Shown piece by piece: positions 63,837-64,000 of a stretch of 64,000 nucleotides of DNA. This DNA comes from Planctomycetaceae bacterium (GTDB lineage: Bacteria; Planctomycetota; Phycisphaerae; Sedimentisphaerales; UBA12454): positions 329,224 to 393,223 of the forward strand of contig JAJFVK010000019.1 of the NCBI GenBank assembly GCA_021371795.1, in the 5' to 3' direction. The number at the start of each line of letters is the position of its first letter. Position 1 is the first letter of the stretch. The notes beneath the pieces are model-generated. The model did not search any database. It worked only from the letters and a program-made list of their open reading frames with translations, and had not been told where the DNA came from. The position numbers and the translations under genes were made by a program.

Positions 63837-64000
63837 ATCGCGTGTTCTTAAACCATAGAATAGTCGTCCCTGAAAAAGTGGGTTTTAATTGCAAAGTCGC
63901 GTCCTATGTTACGGATACTTTGGCTTTGTGCACCGCCAATCTTACAAAAATCTCATAAATTTTCAGCAGCGCAGACAAAAATGCGGTTAATAACTTCCGC
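63837..64000. other. Upstream region of the second efflux operon
   Basis: 164 bases to the window end with no convincing gene. It should hold the promoter of the TolC-type gene, but I could not pick a clear pair of hexamers. Confidence 0.3.

Overview
The window reads as a chromosome segment of a Gram-negative, probably free-living bacterium. The best guess is Planctomycetota, near the Phycisphaerae/Sedimentisphaerales. This rests on gene content (a PEP-CTERM protein, a signal peptidase I with a zinc ribbon and a very large insert, TMTC-like TPR membrane glycosyltransferases, a Rho with a long disordered N-terminus, many lipoproteins and outer-membrane efflux channels), not on a database match. 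Base composition is moderate and fairly even, except for an AT-richer stretch at about 41-44.5 kb.

Layout. 1-8.8 kb: a minus-strand run of membrane glycosyltransferase, polA, DUF2905 protein and partial MFS transporter, then two further polytopic membrane glycosyltransferase-like genes. 8.8-17.3 kb: housekeeping genes (rho, coaE, tRNA-Leu, carB, mscL) with a lipoprotein acetolactate decarboxylase and two tandem related exported proteins. 17.3-22.9 kb: PEP-CTERM protein behind a long leader, a GH1 beta-glucosidase, a small lipoprotein, DUF952, cobO, ispD and a DUF3795 protein. 23-30 kb: a short CxxC zinc-ribbon gene, a BtuFCD-type B12/siderophore importer, rhuM, ispG, two small unknown genes and a rhomboid protease with a zinc ribbon. 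30.3-33.9 kb: DAHP synthase, cysteine synthase and signal peptidase I.

33.9-40.9 kb is a signalling island. A haem NO/O2 sensor (H-NOX) overlaps a kinase carrying an H-NOX-associated sensor region, followed by two Rcp1-like receivers and a REC-kinase-REC hybrid. Next to it lie another receiver, a small conserved-looking unknown and an input-less kinase. 41.6-44.1 kb holds a two-gene module, a DUF262-HNH protein plus a HEPN-like protein; it is the best candidate for an undescribed anti-phage system.

44.6-50.4 kb and 59.2-63.8 kb are two complete MacAB-TolC-type efflux operons in opposite orientation and opposite gene order. Between them are a peptidoglycan amino-sugar salvage operon (GH20 hydrolase, anmK, murQ, sodium symporter) and a chemotaxis pair (cheW and a methyl-accepting protein). 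The chemoreceptor frame is cut by one stop codon upstream of a typical receptor C-terminal tail.

Short AT-rich or low-complexity intergenic repeats recur throughout and in at least three cases supply the stop codon of the preceding gene. No insertion sequence with an intact transposase, prophage or CRISPR array was seen.
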